This document shows positions 38,479 through 47,998 of a stretch of DNA of 64,000 nucleotides, in pieces. Source of the stretch: Hyphomicrobiales bacterium (GTDB lineage: Bacteria > Pseudomonadota > Alphaproteobacteria > Rhizobiales > Beijerinckiaceae); the NCBI GenBank assembly GCA_947455725.1, contig CANGPL010000001.1, positions 61,545 to 125,544 on the forward strand, in the 5' to 3' direction. Position 1 is the first letter of the stretch, and every line of letters begins with the position of its first letter. The translations under genes and the position numbers were made by a program. The notes beneath the pieces are model-generated. The model did no database searches. It saw nothing but the letters and a program-made list of their open reading frames with translations, and was not told the origin of the DNA.

Positions 38479-38509
38479 GCCCTATTCGTCAAATTTTGAC
38501 GAATAGGGC
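38479..38509. terminator. Perfect inverted repeat between convergent methyltransferase genes
   Basis: gccctattcgtcaaa (38479-38493), one T, then tttgacgaatagggc (38495-38509). The - strand stop (38489-38491) lies inside the left arm. A likely bidirectional terminator. Confidence 0.75.
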
Positions 38510-39130
38510 ATCACCAAAAGTATTCGGTCCGCATTCGAGATAGATCAATTGATACCCGAAAAGATCGAGATAATTGATTAAATCCTTATAGCTCGCTCCA
38601 CCTTTGTAACCCGAGCCAGTACCGATTTCTGTCCAAATATATTTTACACTCTCTAGCATATCGCCAGCACCCTTCAAGACATAGAGCTCAGCGCCTTGGA
38701 CGTCGATATAGAGCATATCAACATGGTCGAATCCAATTTGCTTTTCGTTAAGAAGATAGGCGAAAAGCGAGTCTAATCGATATCCGGTAAGTTTGATCGT
38801 ATCCGAAAAAGTGACATACGGATAGGCTTCTAGATGATCGCCAGGCTCAAGTATGCTGCTGCTTTGTCCACCATTGCTCGCAATGTGAAAGTCGAACTCT
38901 TTTCCGTTGGTCGACGAAACCAACGCTTTGACGGGCACATAGGAGGGAATGTTTTGCAGGCGCTGTTGTAGCACCGAAAACGGCATATCAAGTGGTTCGA
39001 TCAAGAGCGCATCGGTTATGCCGGCGGCGATAAAATCTTCCAATTCCTGCCCACCGCTCGCGCCAACTTGAACCAGCGTTTTTGGATTCGGCAATTGGTG
39101 CTTTTGAAGGATATCGAAAGGCGAGGTCAT
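38489..39130 (-). CDS. FkbM-family methyltransferase
   Basis: 213 residues. SAM-binding motif I reads TLVQVGASGGQELEDFIAAG (about 18-37), followed by LLIEPLD. The FkbM-like LYIDVQGAELYVLKGAG lies at about 140-156. The family commonly O-methylates sugars on glycans and antibiotics. It is the last gene of the ten-gene - strand glycan operon, 6 bases after the preceding methyltransferase. Confidence 0.85.
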   Translation of the reverse strand: MTSPFDILQKHQLPNPKTLVQVGASGGQELEDFIAAGITDALLIEPLDMPFSVLQQRLQNIPSYVPVKALVSSTNGKEFDFHIASNGGQSSSILEPGDHLEAYPYVTFSDTIKLTGYRLDSLFAYLLNEKQIGFDHVDMLYIDVQGAELYVLKGAGDMLESVKYIWTEIGTGSGYKGGASYKDLINYLDLFGYQLIYLECGPNTFGDALFVKI

Positions 39131-39136
39131 TAATAT

Positions 39137-39802
39137 TTATCCTTGAAAGCCGTTCCATGCATGTTGATAATGGCTGAATACCATTCTAGCTTCTACTTCT
39201 TCGGCAAATTCGGCCACCAGGCGGCCCTTGCCACCGACGATTGGCTTATAGAAGCGATCCAGTTGAAATTGACCATCGGCGCCTGCAACCAGATTTGCGC
39301 TCATTGGGCAGTCATCGACCACCACGAGCGTTTTTGAATCAATCGCACGCCATGCCGCGGTTAATTCCTTTAGATGATGAGCTGCCGACGGATACCAATA
39401 ATTGTAATCCACATCATACGAGTCGAGGTATAGCAGACTAATATGACGCCCGATGCCCAGTAATTGCTTGGTGAGCGAATTTAGATAGGCAACACTATCG
39501 CCTTCGTGCACCGTGACTTCGGAACTGACGAGCGATCGGCAGACTTCAACAGCTTGTGGATTGATATCAACAGTAAAGGCCTTGGAGCCATCTTTGCGGC
39601 AATTAATATAGTGATCAAACAGCAAAGTTGAGTGACCTTCGCCCGTCATCGCCCATGGGTCCCGATTTCTAACACAGCCGGTTTCGACGATAATCACGGA
39701 ACCTTGTATCTGATCCAGATACTCAAACATTTTGCGAAACGAAGTTTCGCGCTGCAAAAGGCTAGACGCTTTTTGATTAAAAAAATTCCAAAATTCCTGC
39801 AT
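39137..39802 (-). CDS. Class I SAM-dependent methyltransferase
   Basis: 221 residues. The motifs IIVETGCVRNRDPWAMTGEG (about 37-56), FTVDINPQAVEVCRSLV and LLYLDSYDVDYNYWYPSAAH fit a Rossmann-type methyltransferase of the Methyltransf_24 or cephalosporin-hydroxylase-like group; VVVDDC is a further acidic strand end. Substrate unknown. Within the operon it is 65 bases after the GT4 gene and 6 bases before the FkbM gene. Confidence 0.7.
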   Translation of the reverse strand: MQEFWNFFNQKASSLLQRETSFRKMFEYLDQIQGSVIIVETGCVRNRDPWAMTGEGHSTLLFDHYINCRKDGSKAFTVDINPQAVEVCRSLVSSEVTVHEGDSVAYLNSLTKQLLGIGRHISLLYLDSYDVDYNYWYPSAAHHLKELTAAWRAIDSKTLVVVDDCPMSANLVAGADGQFQLDRFYKPIVGGKGRLVAEFAEEVEARMVFSHYQHAWNGFQG

Positions 39803-39867
39803 CCTGTTTCCTCTCGGTCGGTTATCGGCTTTGAATTTTATTAGTGCAGTAATCGTGCCTCATGCCC

Positions 39868-41013
39868 TTAGGCTTGAAAAGCACGGATGAGTTGCTGCAC
39901 CGCGTGGTCCCAACTGTTGAAATTTGAATCAATGATCGGGGTGATACTTTGATGGCGTTTCAAGGAACTCAAGATTTCGATAAGATGCGCCTCGCTCGGC
40001 TCCCTATAATAAATAGGTTTTCCGTTTGGATCTAATTGCTCCATCATTGTCGATTGGATCTTAAATCCCGAATTCACACTGACAAAATCCTCTGTTGCGC
40101 CACCTTCGGTTACGATTGCCGGTGTCCCGCAGACAAGCGCTTCGCATACCGGAAGATTGAACCCTTCCGCCCGATAGGGCGAAACATACCAGTCAGATAT
40201 ATTATACAAGGTGCGCAATTGCTGGAGGTTCAAATTATCTTGGATGACTTTTACTCGGCCCAGAACCGGTGCAGGATCGATATTGTGGTCCTTCAAGCTC
40301 TGGTGAATGGCCTGCTGGCTATCGAGATTATAAAGATTTTTCTGATCCTTTATGATCAATAGCAAATTTTTATTCTTCTCTAAGGCCCGTGCAAATCCCG
40401 TAATCAGGACATCGCAGCCTTTATTCCAGAACGGACTTGATACGTTAAGCAACACAATATCACTATCCGAAATGCTGAGGTTTTGACGCGACGATTTTAT
40501 TTCATCGGAATCGATGGCATGGAAATAGTCTAGTGAGGCCGCGTGCGGTACAATTTTGATCGCGCGGTCATCAAAGCCTGACTTCATAAGGCATGATTTA
40601 GACCATTGACTTGGCGTAACAATTTTTAATTCACCGCTATTGGCAGCAAACCGTAACTTTCCTGTTTGTTCGTCACTGGGATCGATCCCAAGTTCTGTCA
40701 CCAGGAAGACAAGACAAGCCTCATTTCCGACAGGGGGTAAATATTCGTTTGGTGAATAGATTTGATAGCGCCAGTCAAACGTACCATCGTTTTCACCTTG
40801 CGGAATGGATTTAAGCCACGCAACATCATCCGCCAACAGGCCGGAACTATTTGAATTTTCATTCCAAGCTGGGCTTGCAAACGGACGGTCTGAGTGCACT
40901 ATTTCAATCTCTTTATTCTTACGAAGAGAGAGAATTTGAAATTGATTCACGAGCGCATAGGAATGGTTTATTCCACGCCATCCCATGATATTTAATCGCT
41001 TCATAGCTGGCAT
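39868..41013 (-). CDS. Family 4 glycosyltransferase (GT-B)
   Basis: 381 residues. The C-terminal donor-binding half is typical: SPYRAEGFNLPVCEALVCGT at about 278-297, including the E-x7-E motif, then PAIVTEGGATEDF. The middle has IVLLNVSSPFWNKGCDVLI. Retaining transfer from a nucleotide sugar is expected. It begins 5 bases after the GT41 gene stops, with AAGGATTAAG as ribosome site, so the two are co-translated. Confidence 0.88.
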   Translation of the reverse strand: MPAMKRLNIMGWRGINHSYALVNQFQILSLRKNKEIEIVHSDRPFASPAWNENSNSSGLLADDVAWLKSIPQGENDGTFDWRYQIYSPNEYLPPVGNEACLVFLVTELGIDPSDEQTGKLRFAANSGELKIVTPSQWSKSCLMKSGFDDRAIKIVPHAASLDYFHAIDSDEIKSSRQNLSISDSDIVLLNVSSPFWNKGCDVLITGFARALEKNKNLLLIIKDQKNLYNLDSQQAIHQSLKDHNIDPAPVLGRVKVIQDNLNLQQLRTLYNISDWYVSPYRAEGFNLPVCEALVCGTPAIVTEGGATEDFVSVNSGFKIQSTMMEQLDPNGKPIYYREPSEAHLIEILSSLKRHQSITPIIDSNFNSWDHAVQQLIRAFQA

Positions 41014-41018
41014 CAGAC

Positions 41019-43151
41019 TTAATCCTTTAATGTGGCTTTGATGCCGTCTTCGTATTCCGAAACAATTCGTTTCATATCGAATAAAGCCGATTTATGATGT
41101 GCCAATTGTTCACGAATATTGGCGAGTTCGTGGCGGTTATTGGCAAAATGGATTGCCTTTTTCCGGTATTCATCGTGGCTATGACAAATGAGTTGATCAA
41201 GTCCGATACAATGGGCAAGACTTCCCGCCATGCGCGATACATAAGTTGAGCCGCTCAAGGTGAGAAGGGGTAATCCAGCCCACAGTAAATCATTGGCCGT
41301 TGTGCCTGCATTGTAGGGATATGTGTCTAGGAAAATATCGGCGCATTGAAAGCGCGCGAGATAATCGCGCGGATCAATCCGGCCGGCAAAGACAAGCCGA
41401 TCTTGTGCAACCCCGTTTTTCGCTGCCAAGGCGATGAGATTATCCTTTGACCACCGATTATCCTCGAGAATCCAAAGCACGGTATTAGACGTGTTCTTGA
41501 TGATATCGAGCCAGACCGTAAAAAGCTTCTCATTGAATTTGTAATTATTATTGAAGCAGCAAAAGACAAAAGTGTCCTCGGCTATTCCGAAATCGGACTT
41601 CTCTTTTAATGGCCCCATTTGCCGTTTCGAATCCGATACCTGAAATACTCGCGGCAAATAAATGGGCTTTTCGCTAAAGTCTTTTGCGAGGGATTGCGGG
41701 AAGATAAAATCATCGGCAATCACGTAATCGACATTAGGCATGGCGGTTGTTCCCGGATAACCGAGATACGCAATCTGGACCGGTGCGGCTCCCTGCGCGA
41801 TGATATTGGGGCGCGCACGACCGCTTAATCCCTGTAGATCTACCAATACATCGATTTCATTTTGCACGATGCGGTCAGCAATCTCGTCATCGGTCAATGC
41901 GCCTACCGGGTGGAACTTATCGAAGGCGCTCTTCACCCGCTGGCGGAACGGCGTACCATCTTCGGGGCTCCAACAAAAGGCATGAACCTCAAATTGGCTA
42001 CGATCGTGCAATTCATATAATTCAACCGTCAGCAAGGATACGGCATGCATAGAAAGATCGGATGACGCGTAGCCGATCCTGATCTTGTCATGTCCATAGC
42101 GTTTAGTTGTTGGAACGCGGCGCGGGTATTGTTGTACGCGGTCACGAACAAAGCGTTGCGAGCAGGCCAACTGGACGGCAGGATCATCGCTCAGACTTAA
42201 AATAGCAAGCGGAGATGCCATATCGGCTAACGGCTTCTGACAAAACGCATCATTCGTTAAGACGGGCCATTTGCATTGTTTCTGACGTAAGTGAAGCCAA
42301 TGCTGGAGAGGGCCGTCTTGATTACCGTCAAGTTTCAAACTTTCGTAGAGTGCGGCCTCGGACTGCTCATACTCGCGTTCGATCTCGTAGAGCCTGCCGA
42401 GATTATTCAGTATTTTGATATAAGCATCTTCATTAAAGGCATCACGCGGCTTTGGACGTGACCGACCCAACTCCCAAACCTCTAAGGCGTTTTTCTTAAG
42501 GTCCAATTTTTCTAGAACGAGGCCCATATTGAGATAGCCGGCGAGAAAATCTGGTGCCGCTTGCGTTACGGCTTTAAAGCAGCCCCAAGCGGCATGGTCT
42601 TCACCGATCGTTGAATAAAGCGTCCCGAGATTGAAATAGCTGATATATTTATCTGCTGCATCTGTCGCAATATAACGCCGATAGAGATAAATAGCATCTT
42701 CGACCTTGCCTGAAACAACAAGGTTCTCGCATTGTTCAAGCGTCTTTTTGATATCTTTTAGAACATCGTCATTGACAAAAACTGAAATATTGCGTGGTAA
42801 AACGATGTCTAACAAATCATTACCAAACTTAGAACGATCGAATTCGGATGATAACTCCGCCGCCTTTAGCCGATCAAAAAAGGCTGCTTCGGGATTTCCA
42901 CGGTGCTCGTGAATGGCAGCACGGGTAACATAAAATAGCCCGAATTTATCATTTAGTTTAATTGCTCGCTCAACATGATAAAAGGCTTTATCAAATGCGA
43001 AAAGATTGAAAAATATAGATGCAAGCGAATAATGTGCAATGACATTGGAATCTTCAAGCGCGGTGACTTGTTCGAAGGTCTCCCGCGCGCTTTCAAGGTT
43101 GCCCGAACGCTGAAAGGATAATCCGTTTTCAATCAACTCATTAATCGACAT
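41019..43151 (-). CDS. TPR protein with GT41 (O-GlcNAc-transferase-like) domain, possible flagellin glycosyltransferase
   Basis: 710 residues. TPR units fill about 1-270 (AHYSLASIFFNLFAFDKAFY; AGYLNMGLVLEKLDLKKNAL). The GT41 domain follows: IRIGYASSDLSMHAVSLL (His369 is at the position of the catalytic-site His of OGT), VDLQGLSGRARP, QIAYLGYPGTTAMPNVDYV and DTYPYNAGTTANDLLWAGLP. GT41 enzymes glycosylate Ser/Thr of proteins. The architecture is that of FlmG, which modifies flagellin in Caulobacter, and the gene sits in a flagellin region downstream of dTDP-rhamnose genes. The actual donor sugar is not evident: rmlABCD suggests rhamnose, whereas FlmG uses pseudaminic acid. Confidence 0.82.
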   Translation of the reverse strand: MSINELIENGLSFQRSGNLESARETFEQVTALEDSNVIAHYSLASIFFNLFAFDKAFYHVERAIKLNDKFGLFYVTRAAIHEHRGNPEAAFFDRLKAAELSSEFDRSKFGNDLLDIVLPRNISVFVNDDVLKDIKKTLEQCENLVVSGKVEDAIYLYRRYIATDAADKYISYFNLGTLYSTIGEDHAAWGCFKAVTQAAPDFLAGYLNMGLVLEKLDLKKNALEVWELGRSRPKPRDAFNEDAYIKILNNLGRLYEIEREYEQSEAALYESLKLDGNQDGPLQHWLHLRQKQCKWPVLTNDAFCQKPLADMASPLAILSLSDDPAVQLACSQRFVRDRVQQYPRRVPTTKRYGHDKIRIGYASSDLSMHAVSLLTVELYELHDRSQFEVHAFCWSPEDGTPFRQRVKSAFDKFHPVGALTDDEIADRIVQNEIDVLVDLQGLSGRARPNIIAQGAAPVQIAYLGYPGTTAMPNVDYVIADDFIFPQSLAKDFSEKPIYLPRVFQVSDSKRQMGPLKEKSDFGIAEDTFVFCCFNNNYKFNEKLFTVWLDIIKNTSNTVLWILEDNRWSKDNLIALAAKNGVAQDRLVFAGRIDPRDYLARFQCADIFLDTYPYNAGTTANDLLWAGLPLLTLSGSTYVSRMAGSLAHCIGLDQLICHSHDEYRKKAIHFANNRHELANIREQLAHHKSALFDMKRIVSEYEDGIKATLKD

Positions 43152-43179
43152 TACTCAACTCCGAACGCATTACACGCGA

Positions 43180-44043
43180 CTAACGCAACAATTTTTCGAT
43201 GTATTTGCCGTAATCTGATTTTTCATAAGGCTTCATTAAAGCTCTAAGTTGATCGGCACTGATGAATTTCTTGTTAAAGGCGACTTCTTCAAGGCAGGCC
43301 ACCTGAATGCCTTGCCGCTTCTGTACGGTCCGAACAAATTCCGAAGCTTCGATGAGCGAATCATGCGTTCCGGTGTCGAGCCAAGCATAGCCACGACCGA
43401 GCCTTTCGACATTTAACATGCCGCGCTCTAAGTAAATGCGATTTACGTCTGTGATTTCATATTCCCCTCGTGGGGAGGGCTTAATCGAAGCGGCGATATC
43501 GAGAACAGAATTATCGTAAAAATATAAGCCGGTAACCGCCCAATTGGATTTGGGCATTTTAGGCTTTTCCTCGATTGATGTTGCTCGGTCATCGCTATCA
43601 AAGCTTACGACACCATAGCGCTCGGGGTCTTCGACATGATATGCAAAGACTGTTGCGCCCCATTTTGGAAGAGTTGCGGCAACAAGTTTTTCGGTGAGGT
43701 TAGCGCCGTAGAAAATATTATCGCCCAAGATCAGGGCCACATCATCGGACCCTACGAAATCCCGGCCTATCACAAACGCCTGTGCTAAGCCGTTTGGTTC
43801 ATGCTGGACCGCATAAGAGATATTGATCCCCCAGTTTGAACCACTGCCCAATAGATGACGATAATTGTCAATAAATTCCGGTGACGATATCAACAAAATG
43901 TCCCTGATACCGGCAAGCATCAACACAGAAAGAGGATAGTAAATCATGGGCTTGTCGTAGACAGGTAATAGCTGTTTATTAACCGCAAGGGTTGCGGGAT
44001 AGAGTCGCGTTCCCGCGCCGCCTGCTAAAATGATACCCTTCAT
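43180..44043 (-). CDS. rfbA: Glucose-1-phosphate thymidylyltransferase
   Basis: RmlA, 287 residues, first step of dTDP-L-rhamnose synthesis (glucose-1-phosphate + dTTP). The start [20 protein letters not shown] carries the nucleotide-binding G-G-x-G-T-R-L motif; [20 protein letters not shown] and GDNIFYG are also diagnostic. It overlaps rfbD by 4 bases (ATGA). 28 bases separate it from the GT41 gene. Confidence 0.97.
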   Translation of the reverse strand: MKGIILAGGAGTRLYPATLAVNKQLLPVYDKPMIYYPLSVLMLAGIRDILLISSPEFIDNYRHLLGSGSNWGINISYAVQHEPNGLAQAFVIGRDFVGSDDVALILGDNIFYGANLTEKLVAATLPKWGATVFAYHVEDPERYGVVSFDSDDRATSIEEKPKMPKSNWAVTGLYFYDNSVLDIAASIKPSPRGEYEITDVNRIYLERGMLNVERLGRGYAWLDTGTHDSLIEASEFVRTVQKRQGIQVACLEEVAFNKKFISADQLRALMKPYEKSDYGKYIEKLLR

Positions 44044-44930
44044 GGTTTTACTCCTTGTACCAATTCAGCCACGATATCCTCGATTGCATTTTGCCAAGGA
44101 CGTGGGCGGTAGCCAAAAATACTTTCGAATTTAAGCGTATTGAAACAAGAATTTTTGGGCCGCTTTGCGCGTGTCGGGTAATCCGTTGTCGCAATTCGTT
44201 GGATCAGAGCGTTCGGGCCTTTACGCGCAACGGATAGTCGCATGACCTCTTCAGCCACATCGGCCCAGCTTGCTTCGCCAAAATTGCTAAAGTGAAAAGT
44301 GCCACGTGCCGATGGATTACCGTTTACCAATTCCTTGGTAACTCGGAGTATTGCTAAGGCAAGGTCCCTTGCCGATGTTGGGGCGCCAATTTGATCGTCG
44401 ACGACACTAATGGTAGGTCGGTCACTAGCGAGTCTCAACATTGTCTTGACAAAATTTTGCCGAAAAGCGCTTACAACCCACGAGGTTCTAATGATGACAT
44501 GGTTAGGATTATAAAGCCGGACAGCTTGTTCGCCGGCTTCTTTGCTCAACCCATAAATGCCCAGTGGTTCGGTTGGATCGTCTTCGCGATAGGCACGGTC
44601 AAGTTCACCGGAAAACACATAGTCGGTTGAGATATGAACGAGTGGAATATAGAGACGGGCAGTCGTTTGGGCTAATGTGGAGACGGCGTCTTTATTAATA
44701 CGAAACGCATTATCCGCATCGTCCTCAGCCTTGTCTACTGCGGTATAGGCGGCAAGGTTGATTACTGCATCGATCAAATATTGGTCAAAATAAGCGGCCA
44801 TAGAGGGTAAGTTGGCGAGATCAAAGATATCCCTCTTAGGGAGCAATAATTCAAATTCGGGCGACGCTTCGCATTGCTGCAAGGCTTGCCCAACTTGTCC
44901 TTCACCGCCGGTTACCAAAATGCGCTTCAT
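44040..44930 (-). CDS. rfbD: dTDP-4-dehydrorhamnose reductase
   Basis: RmlD, 296 residues, last step of dTDP-L-rhamnose synthesis. NAD(P)-binding motif [15 protein letters not shown] at the N-terminus, STDYVFSGE at about 104-112 and the catalytic YGLSK at about 129-133. It overlaps rfbB upstream and rfbA downstream by ATGA. Confidence 0.96.
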   Translation of the reverse strand: MKRILVTGGEGQVGQALQQCEASPEFELLLPKRDIFDLANLPSMAAYFDQYLIDAVINLAAYTAVDKAEDDADNAFRINKDAVSTLAQTTARLYIPLVHISTDYVFSGELDRAYREDDPTEPLGIYGLSKEAGEQAVRLYNPNHVIIRTSWVVSAFRQNFVKTMLRLASDRPTISVVDDQIGAPTSARDLALAILRVTKELVNGNPSARGTFHFSNFGEASWADVAEEVMRLSVARKGPNALIQRIATTDYPTRAKRPKNSCFNTLKFESIFGYRPRPWQNAIEDIVAELVQGVKP

Positions 44931-46009
44931 GTGGTCTTCAATCCACGCCGGTCGGTTGCCGAATCTTTATCGAGCAGCGATCGCCACCATTTTTCATTGT
45001 CGAGATACCAGCGAATGGTCTTCTCAAGACCCGTCTCAAAACTCTCGCTCTGCCGCCAACCCAATTCGCGTTCTATCTTCGAGCAATCAATCGCGTATCT
45101 AAAATCATGACCTGGCCTATCGGTAACAAAGGCAATTTGCTCTTGATAGGATATGCCATCTTCACGCGGTGTGAGGCGGTCGAGAATCGTACAGATCGTT
45201 TCGACTACATCAATATTTCGACGCTCGGCTCGTCCCCCGACCGTGTAGGTGGTGCCGGGTTCAGCCTGTTCGAAAACCAACTTGATCGCGCGCGCGTGGT
45301 CTTCGACATAGAGCCAATCGCGGATATTCTCCCCGCGCCCATAAACGGGCATTTCTTTACCCGCGATGGCGCGCAATATATTTAAGGGGATGAGTTTTTC
45401 TGGAAAATGATACGGCCCATAATTATTCGAGCAATTGGTCATTGTGATCGGTAGGCCATAGGTATGAAACCACGCTCTTACTAAGTGATCGGAGCCAGCC
45501 TTAGAGGCCGAATAGGGTGACCGTGGATCATAGGCTGTGGCTTCATCGAAATACCCCTTATCATATAATGAGCCAAAAACCTCATCGGTCGATACGTGAT
45601 GAAAACGAAAGCGGCTTTTCCGCTCAGTCGGCAACTGGCTCCAGTGTTTAAGTGCCGCTTGCAATAGCACATAGGTGCCGACTAGATTGGTCTGAATGAA
45701 ATCCTGAGGTCCATCGATCGAGCGGTCGACATGCGACTCGGCTGCAAGATGAACAATAAAATCGGGATCGAAATCACGAATACTGGTTTCAACAGCTAAA
45801 CCGTTGCCGATATCGCCGCGAACGAATTGATAGCGTGAATTATTCGCTATAGAATCAAGCGAAGTCAATGTCCCGGCATAGGTCAGCTTATCAAAAACCA
45901 TAACCTCATAAGCCGAGTGATCGATTAAATATCGCGCAAGGCAAGAACCGATGAAGCCGGCTCCTCCCGTAATAAAGACCCGTCGACCATTTGATGAATT
46001 CGCTGCCAT
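44927..46009 (-). CDS. rfbB: dTDP-glucose 4,6-dehydratase
   Basis: RmlB, 360 residues, an extended short-chain dehydrogenase that makes dTDP-4-keto-6-deoxyglucose. VFITGGAGFIGSCLARYL at the N-terminus, HLAAESHVDRSIDGP near 88-102, VSTDEVFG and the catalytic YSASK are all present. GAGGCAG precedes the ATG. The intermediate can also feed other deoxysugars. Confidence 0.97.
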   Translation of the reverse strand: MAANSSNGRRVFITGGAGFIGSCLARYLIDHSAYEVMVFDKLTYAGTLTSLDSIANNSRYQFVRGDIGNGLAVETSIRDFDPDFIVHLAAESHVDRSIDGPQDFIQTNLVGTYVLLQAALKHWSQLPTERKSRFRFHHVSTDEVFGSLYDKGYFDEATAYDPRSPYSASKAGSDHLVRAWFHTYGLPITMTNCSNNYGPYHFPEKLIPLNILRAIAGKEMPVYGRGENIRDWLYVEDHARAIKLVFEQAEPGTTYTVGGRAERRNIDVVETICTILDRLTPREDGISYQEQIAFVTDRPGHDFRYAIDCSKIERELGWRQSESFETGLEKTIRWYLDNEKWWRSLLDKDSATDRRGLKTT

Positions 46010-46010
46010 A

Positions 46011-46574
46011 TTAGACTGCCTCGGTTAAGGACATAGGCGTACCATCGTAGACGAAGGGACTGTCAAAATCTTTGAGTAGAGGTAATATACCATCTTTGGG
46101 TGATAAGGCGTTCTGATTTGAAAACTTAGGCCAGGGAATATTTAATTCCGGGTCATTCCATAAAATCCCACCCTCGCATTCGGGCGCGTAATAGTCTGAG
46201 ACTTTGTAGCTTACTTGTGTATTAGGCTCGAGCGTCATCAAGCCATGTGCGAACCCGATAGGGATATAAAGCTGCCGACCGTTTTCTGCTGAAAGTTCAA
46301 TTGTAACGTGCTGGCCGTAGGTTGGAGAGTTTTTTCTCAAATCCACAGCAACGTCGAAGATTGAACCGCGGATGCAGCTCACCAATTTAGCTTGTGCGTG
46401 TGGCAGCGACTGAAAGTGCAGACCGCGGACCGTACCAGCGGCCTTCGAACTTGATTGATTATCTTGCACCCAACGAAGTGGAGCTATGAAGGCAGCCATC
46501 TTCCTTGCATTGAAGGTTTCGGTAAACCAACCGCGTTCGTCATAAAACCGCTTTGGGGTAAAACTGATCAGCAT
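46011..46574 (-). CDS. rfbC: dTDP-4-dehydrorhamnose 3,5-epimerase
   Basis: RmlC, 187 residues, cupin fold. Typical features are VRGLHFQSLPHAQAKLVSCI (about 48-67, with the catalytic-site His), IFDVAVDLRKNSPTYGQH and IGFAHGLMTLEP. With rfbB, rfbD and rfbA it completes the dTDP-L-rhamnose pathway in one contiguous block. Confidence 0.96.
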   Translation of the reverse strand: MLISFTPKRFYDERGWFTETFNARKMAAFIAPLRWVQDNQSSSKAAGTVRGLHFQSLPHAQAKLVSCIRGSIFDVAVDLRKNSPTYGQHVTIELSAENGRQLYIPIGFAHGLMTLEPNTQVSYKVSDYYAPECEGGILWNDPELNIPWPKFSNQNALSPKDGILPLLKDFDSPFVYDGTPMSLTEAV

Positions 46575-46631
46575 TTTGCTTCTTTAGCTTTTCAAAGGTA
46601 CCAATATATTAATCAAACTGTCACTATACTA

Positions 46632-47972
46632 TCATACGCGTATGATCGTACCAGAGGTCGAAAGTCCTAGCACCTTTGCCGACTGAAGGGCTACCTCATA
46701 GGGGCTTAATAATGTCGCCGGATCCTCATTATAAAAATTGCTACGGCGCATTTCCGTGTCCGTTCGGCCAGGTACAACACAATTTACACGAATGCCGTCA
46801 TCCTGCCACTCTTCCGCCAGTCCTTGCGTCATATTTACAATTGCGGCTTTGCTGGCGGAGTAGGGCACATAACCGCCGCGTCCGCGTGTGTAAGAGGAGG
46901 ATGAAAAATTCAGCAACATACCCTTCGTCTTTAACAGATAAGGATAGCTTGCCTTTGCGATATTAAGGGCGCCTACGAGATTGATCGCCACCTGCTCGGC
47001 AAAATCATCGGGCTCTTGTTCACTCACTGATTTTTTCAAGAGCGTACCGGCGGTATTAATCACAAAATTGATCGCGCCAAAATCTTTATTTGCTTGTCCG
47101 ATCGCATGTTCGACTTCGGCAAAGTTGCGAATGTCGCAATGGGTCGAGCGTGATGCGACGTGTACGGCACAGCCAGCATCATTGAGCACTTGCGTAATCG
47201 CCTTACCAATGCCCGCCGTGCCACCGAAAATCACAGCGGCGCGGTCTTTCAAATCGATGCCTTTCATATTGGTATCGAGTTTTGATGTCCGCAAGCGGAA
47301 GAATTCATCGGCGATAACGAGATCGCTCTCTTCAGTAATTTTAATATTTTCCGCCGCACCTCGGACGATTTTTATACGCGCGAAGGGATCAGCGGCAAGC
47401 ACGACGCCGCAATCATCGGTAAAGCCGGTTAGGCGCTCGGGTCCAAGCTGCATATAGGCGGAATAAAGCCGGTTAAAGCGGAAAGCCTGTGGCGTTTGTC
47501 CGCGCCATATCTTGTCTCGTTGTGGTATGGATTGGATGATCCCATCGGATTCAACGATAATCGTATCACTTGCTGGAATAGCGACATCCACGGCCTCAAA
47601 ATGTTCGAGGCTTTCAATCACATCATAAAGGATCGATTTATTGAGGAAGGGGCGTGCCGCTTCGTGAATGATAACATTGGTCGGAGGCTGTGGTGCAAGA
47701 TGCTTCAACGCCGCAAGGGTTGAGCCTTGACGCGTCGAGCCGCCAATAATGGTTTCCGCCATCGGATAGGCTTCGACAAGCGCACGCGTAATATCTTCGA
47801 GGTCCCGAGGGGCTACGACGATAATGCGCGCCTGTGGAAAGGCCGATGCCAGGCAATCAAGGCTGTGCTCAAGCAGCGTCTTTCCAGCGATCCGAATGAA
47901 TTGCTTCGGTATATCCCAGCCTACACGCGACCCGTTCCCGCCTGCGAGCATGATAAATGCGAAATCACTCAT
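46632..47972 (-). CDS. Fused IspD-like cytidylyltransferase and short-chain dehydrogenase (possible CDP-ribitol or CDP-polyol synthesis)
   Basis: 446 residues. Residues 1-225 are an IspD/TarI-type cytidylyltransferase: IMLAGGNGSRVGWDIPKQF (7-25) with the nucleotide-binding Gly-rich loop, Arg16 and Lys23, GFTDDCGVVLA and AENIKIT (208-214). Residues 240-446 are an SDR: FGGTAGIGKAIT (249-260), NTAG (306-309) and catalytic YSASK (371-375). The same fusion order is known in Haemophilus Bcs1/Acs1, which reduces ribulose-5-phosphate and makes CDP-ribitol. The adjacent LicD-like gene and absence of other MEP-pathway genes favour this over isoprenoid synthesis. The exact polyol is inference. Confidence 0.8.
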   Translation of the reverse strand: MSDFAFIMLAGGNGSRVGWDIPKQFIRIAGKTLLEHSLDCLASAFPQARIIVVAPRDLEDITRALVEAYPMAETIIGGSTRQGSTLAALKHLAPQPPTNVIIHEAARPFLNKSILYDVIESLEHFEAVDVAIPASDTIIVESDGIIQSIPQRDKIWRGQTPQAFRFNRLYSAYMQLGPERLTGFTDDCGVVLAADPFARIKIVRGAAENIKITEESDLVIADEFFRLRTSKLDTNMKGIDLKDRAAVIFGGTAGIGKAITQVLNDAGCAVHVASRSTHCDIRNFAEVEHAIGQANKDFGAINFVINTAGTLLKKSVSEQEPDDFAEQVAINLVGALNIAKASYPYLLKTKGMLLNFSSSSYTRGRGGYVPYSASKAAIVNMTQGLAEEWQDDGIRVNCVVPGRTDTEMRRSNFYNEDPATLLSPYEVALQSAKVLGLSTSGTIIRV

Positions 47973-47998
47973 GATGACCTACTCAACGCTTACGCTTG

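Noticed and set aside
46632..47972. Isoprenoid (MEP pathway) IspD
   Set aside because: The C-terminal partner is an SDR rather than IspF, and the neighbours are glycan genes with a LicD-like transferase.
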